64,000 nt of DNA from positions 77,491-141,490 of the forward strand of contig NZ_RQFT01000017.1 of the NCBI RefSeq assembly GCF_004769525.1. Reading direction: 5' to 3'. The position numbers were made by a program, and so were the translations under genes. The notes beneath the pieces are model-generated. The model made no database searches, had not been told where the DNA came from, and saw nothing but the letters and a program-made list of their open reading frames with translations. How positions within the stretch are numbered: position 1 is the first letter of the stretch; every line of letters begins with the position of its first letter. The stretch is from Leptospira bouyouniensis. GTDB taxonomy: Bacteria > Spirochaetota > Leptospiria > Leptospirales > Leptospiraceae. Below, in pieces: positions 63,897 through 64,000 of this stretch.

Positions 63897-64000
63897 TATC
63901 AATTTCCCACTTCAACGTTTAATCTTTCTTAAAATTCTCCTGGGCGCCGCAAAGCACCCACGGACGGGTGCGAGCGAGAGCTCTGACCATGGAAGGCCAG
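63655..64000. other. GC-rich non-coding tail of the window
   Basis: Beyond the 63896 repeat end the DNA is AT-rich for about 45 bp. It becomes GC-rich and structured again at 63940-64000, with GCACCC-ACGGAC-GGGTGC (63954-63971) and a CC-ATGGAA-GG stem near the edge. The ATGGAA apical loop is shared with the stem at 63801-63814. The element is cut by the window end. No gene is seen. Confidence 0.5.
63661..63677 (+). terminator. Hairpin after the tRNA cluster
   Basis: AATCGCC-TTC-GGCGATT, a perfect 7-bp stem, begins seven bases after tRNA-His. Only short AT sequence follows, so it is a weak intrinsic terminator or processing hairpin. Confidence 0.6.

Noticed and set aside
63694..63915. 73-codon minus-strand frame across the tRNA-His element
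   Set aside because: It runs through hairpins and the duplicated tRNA end; the composition follows the structured DNA, not a protein.

Overview
The window reads as chromosomal DNA of a spirochaete, almost certainly Leptospira and probably of the saprophytic (biflexa) side of the genus. The reasons are the low G+C content, the many TTG and GTG starts, the lipoproteins with loose spirochaetal lipoboxes, the DUF1554 and DUF1566 lipoproteins, the very many stand-alone signalling proteins, and tRNA genes that do not encode CCA. The genus is an inference from gene content and style; no marker gene for species is present.

Layout. 1-7 kb: the N-terminus of an FAD-dependent oxidoreductase, small stress and modification genes (PaiB-like, two GNATs, DinB), a PadR-ChrA chromate efflux pair, a phytanoyl-CoA dioxygenase-like gene, a bacteriohemerythrin and a CopD-like membrane protein. 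7-11 kb: a U32 protein of the tRNA/rRNA hydroxylase group, an acyltransferase-3, a DUF4349 lipoprotein and a Cys-rich secreted protein. 11.5-15.1 kb: a creB-creC-creD-like envelope stress operon, with a cre-tag-like direct repeat before creD and a frameshift in a poly-T run at the start of creC. 15.5-18.3 kb: a MASE1-CHASE hybrid histidine kinase. 18-26.5 kb: accessory genes, including a beta-propeller lipoprotein, a secreted HExxH protein, DUF2200, a DHFR-like reductase, a DUF1554 lipoprotein and an esterase lipoprotein. 26.8-36.3 kb: SelO, a CheB-CheR-PAS-histidine kinase fusion, and a tight three-gene glycan cluster (GT4 fused to an alpha/alpha-toroid-like region, plus two GH130 enzymes).

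36.3-46.8 kb is looser: a 1.3 kb gap with a probable DUF3617 pseudogene, an ABM monooxygenase, an AraC regulator, a tautomerase-like protein, a methyl-accepting chemotaxis protein, a DUF1566 lipoprotein, an ArsR-SRPBCC pair with a palindrome over the start codon, a remnant of the mreB 3' end, and a WG-repeat lipoprotein. 46.8-47.6 kb holds a GIY-YIG nuclease and a cluster of dispersed palindromic repeats beside mreB. 47.6-63.4 kb is dense housekeeping DNA: mreB, Ppx/GppA-HD, a 7TM-SpoIIE phosphatase with a TPR tail, MFS, pepA, bcp, a K+/H+ antiporter, an APC permease, sppA, a Yip1-like protein, surE and a TPR protein. It ends with tRNA-Pro, tRNA-Arg and tRNA-His genes. Beyond tRNA-His lies a GC-rich, strongly structured segment bounded by a second copy of the tRNA-His 3' end.

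The most interesting signals are: (a) a dispersed GCGCC...GGCGC structured repeat with five recognisable copies and one half copy; (b) the tRNA-His-associated element; (c) the mreB remnant; (d) the GT4/GH130/GH130 cluster; and (e) the creBCD operon with its promoter repeat and homopolymer frameshift. Start codons were moved inward from the longest reading frame wherever a ribosome-binding site or signal peptide argued for it. No similarity search was run, so family names come from recognised motifs.
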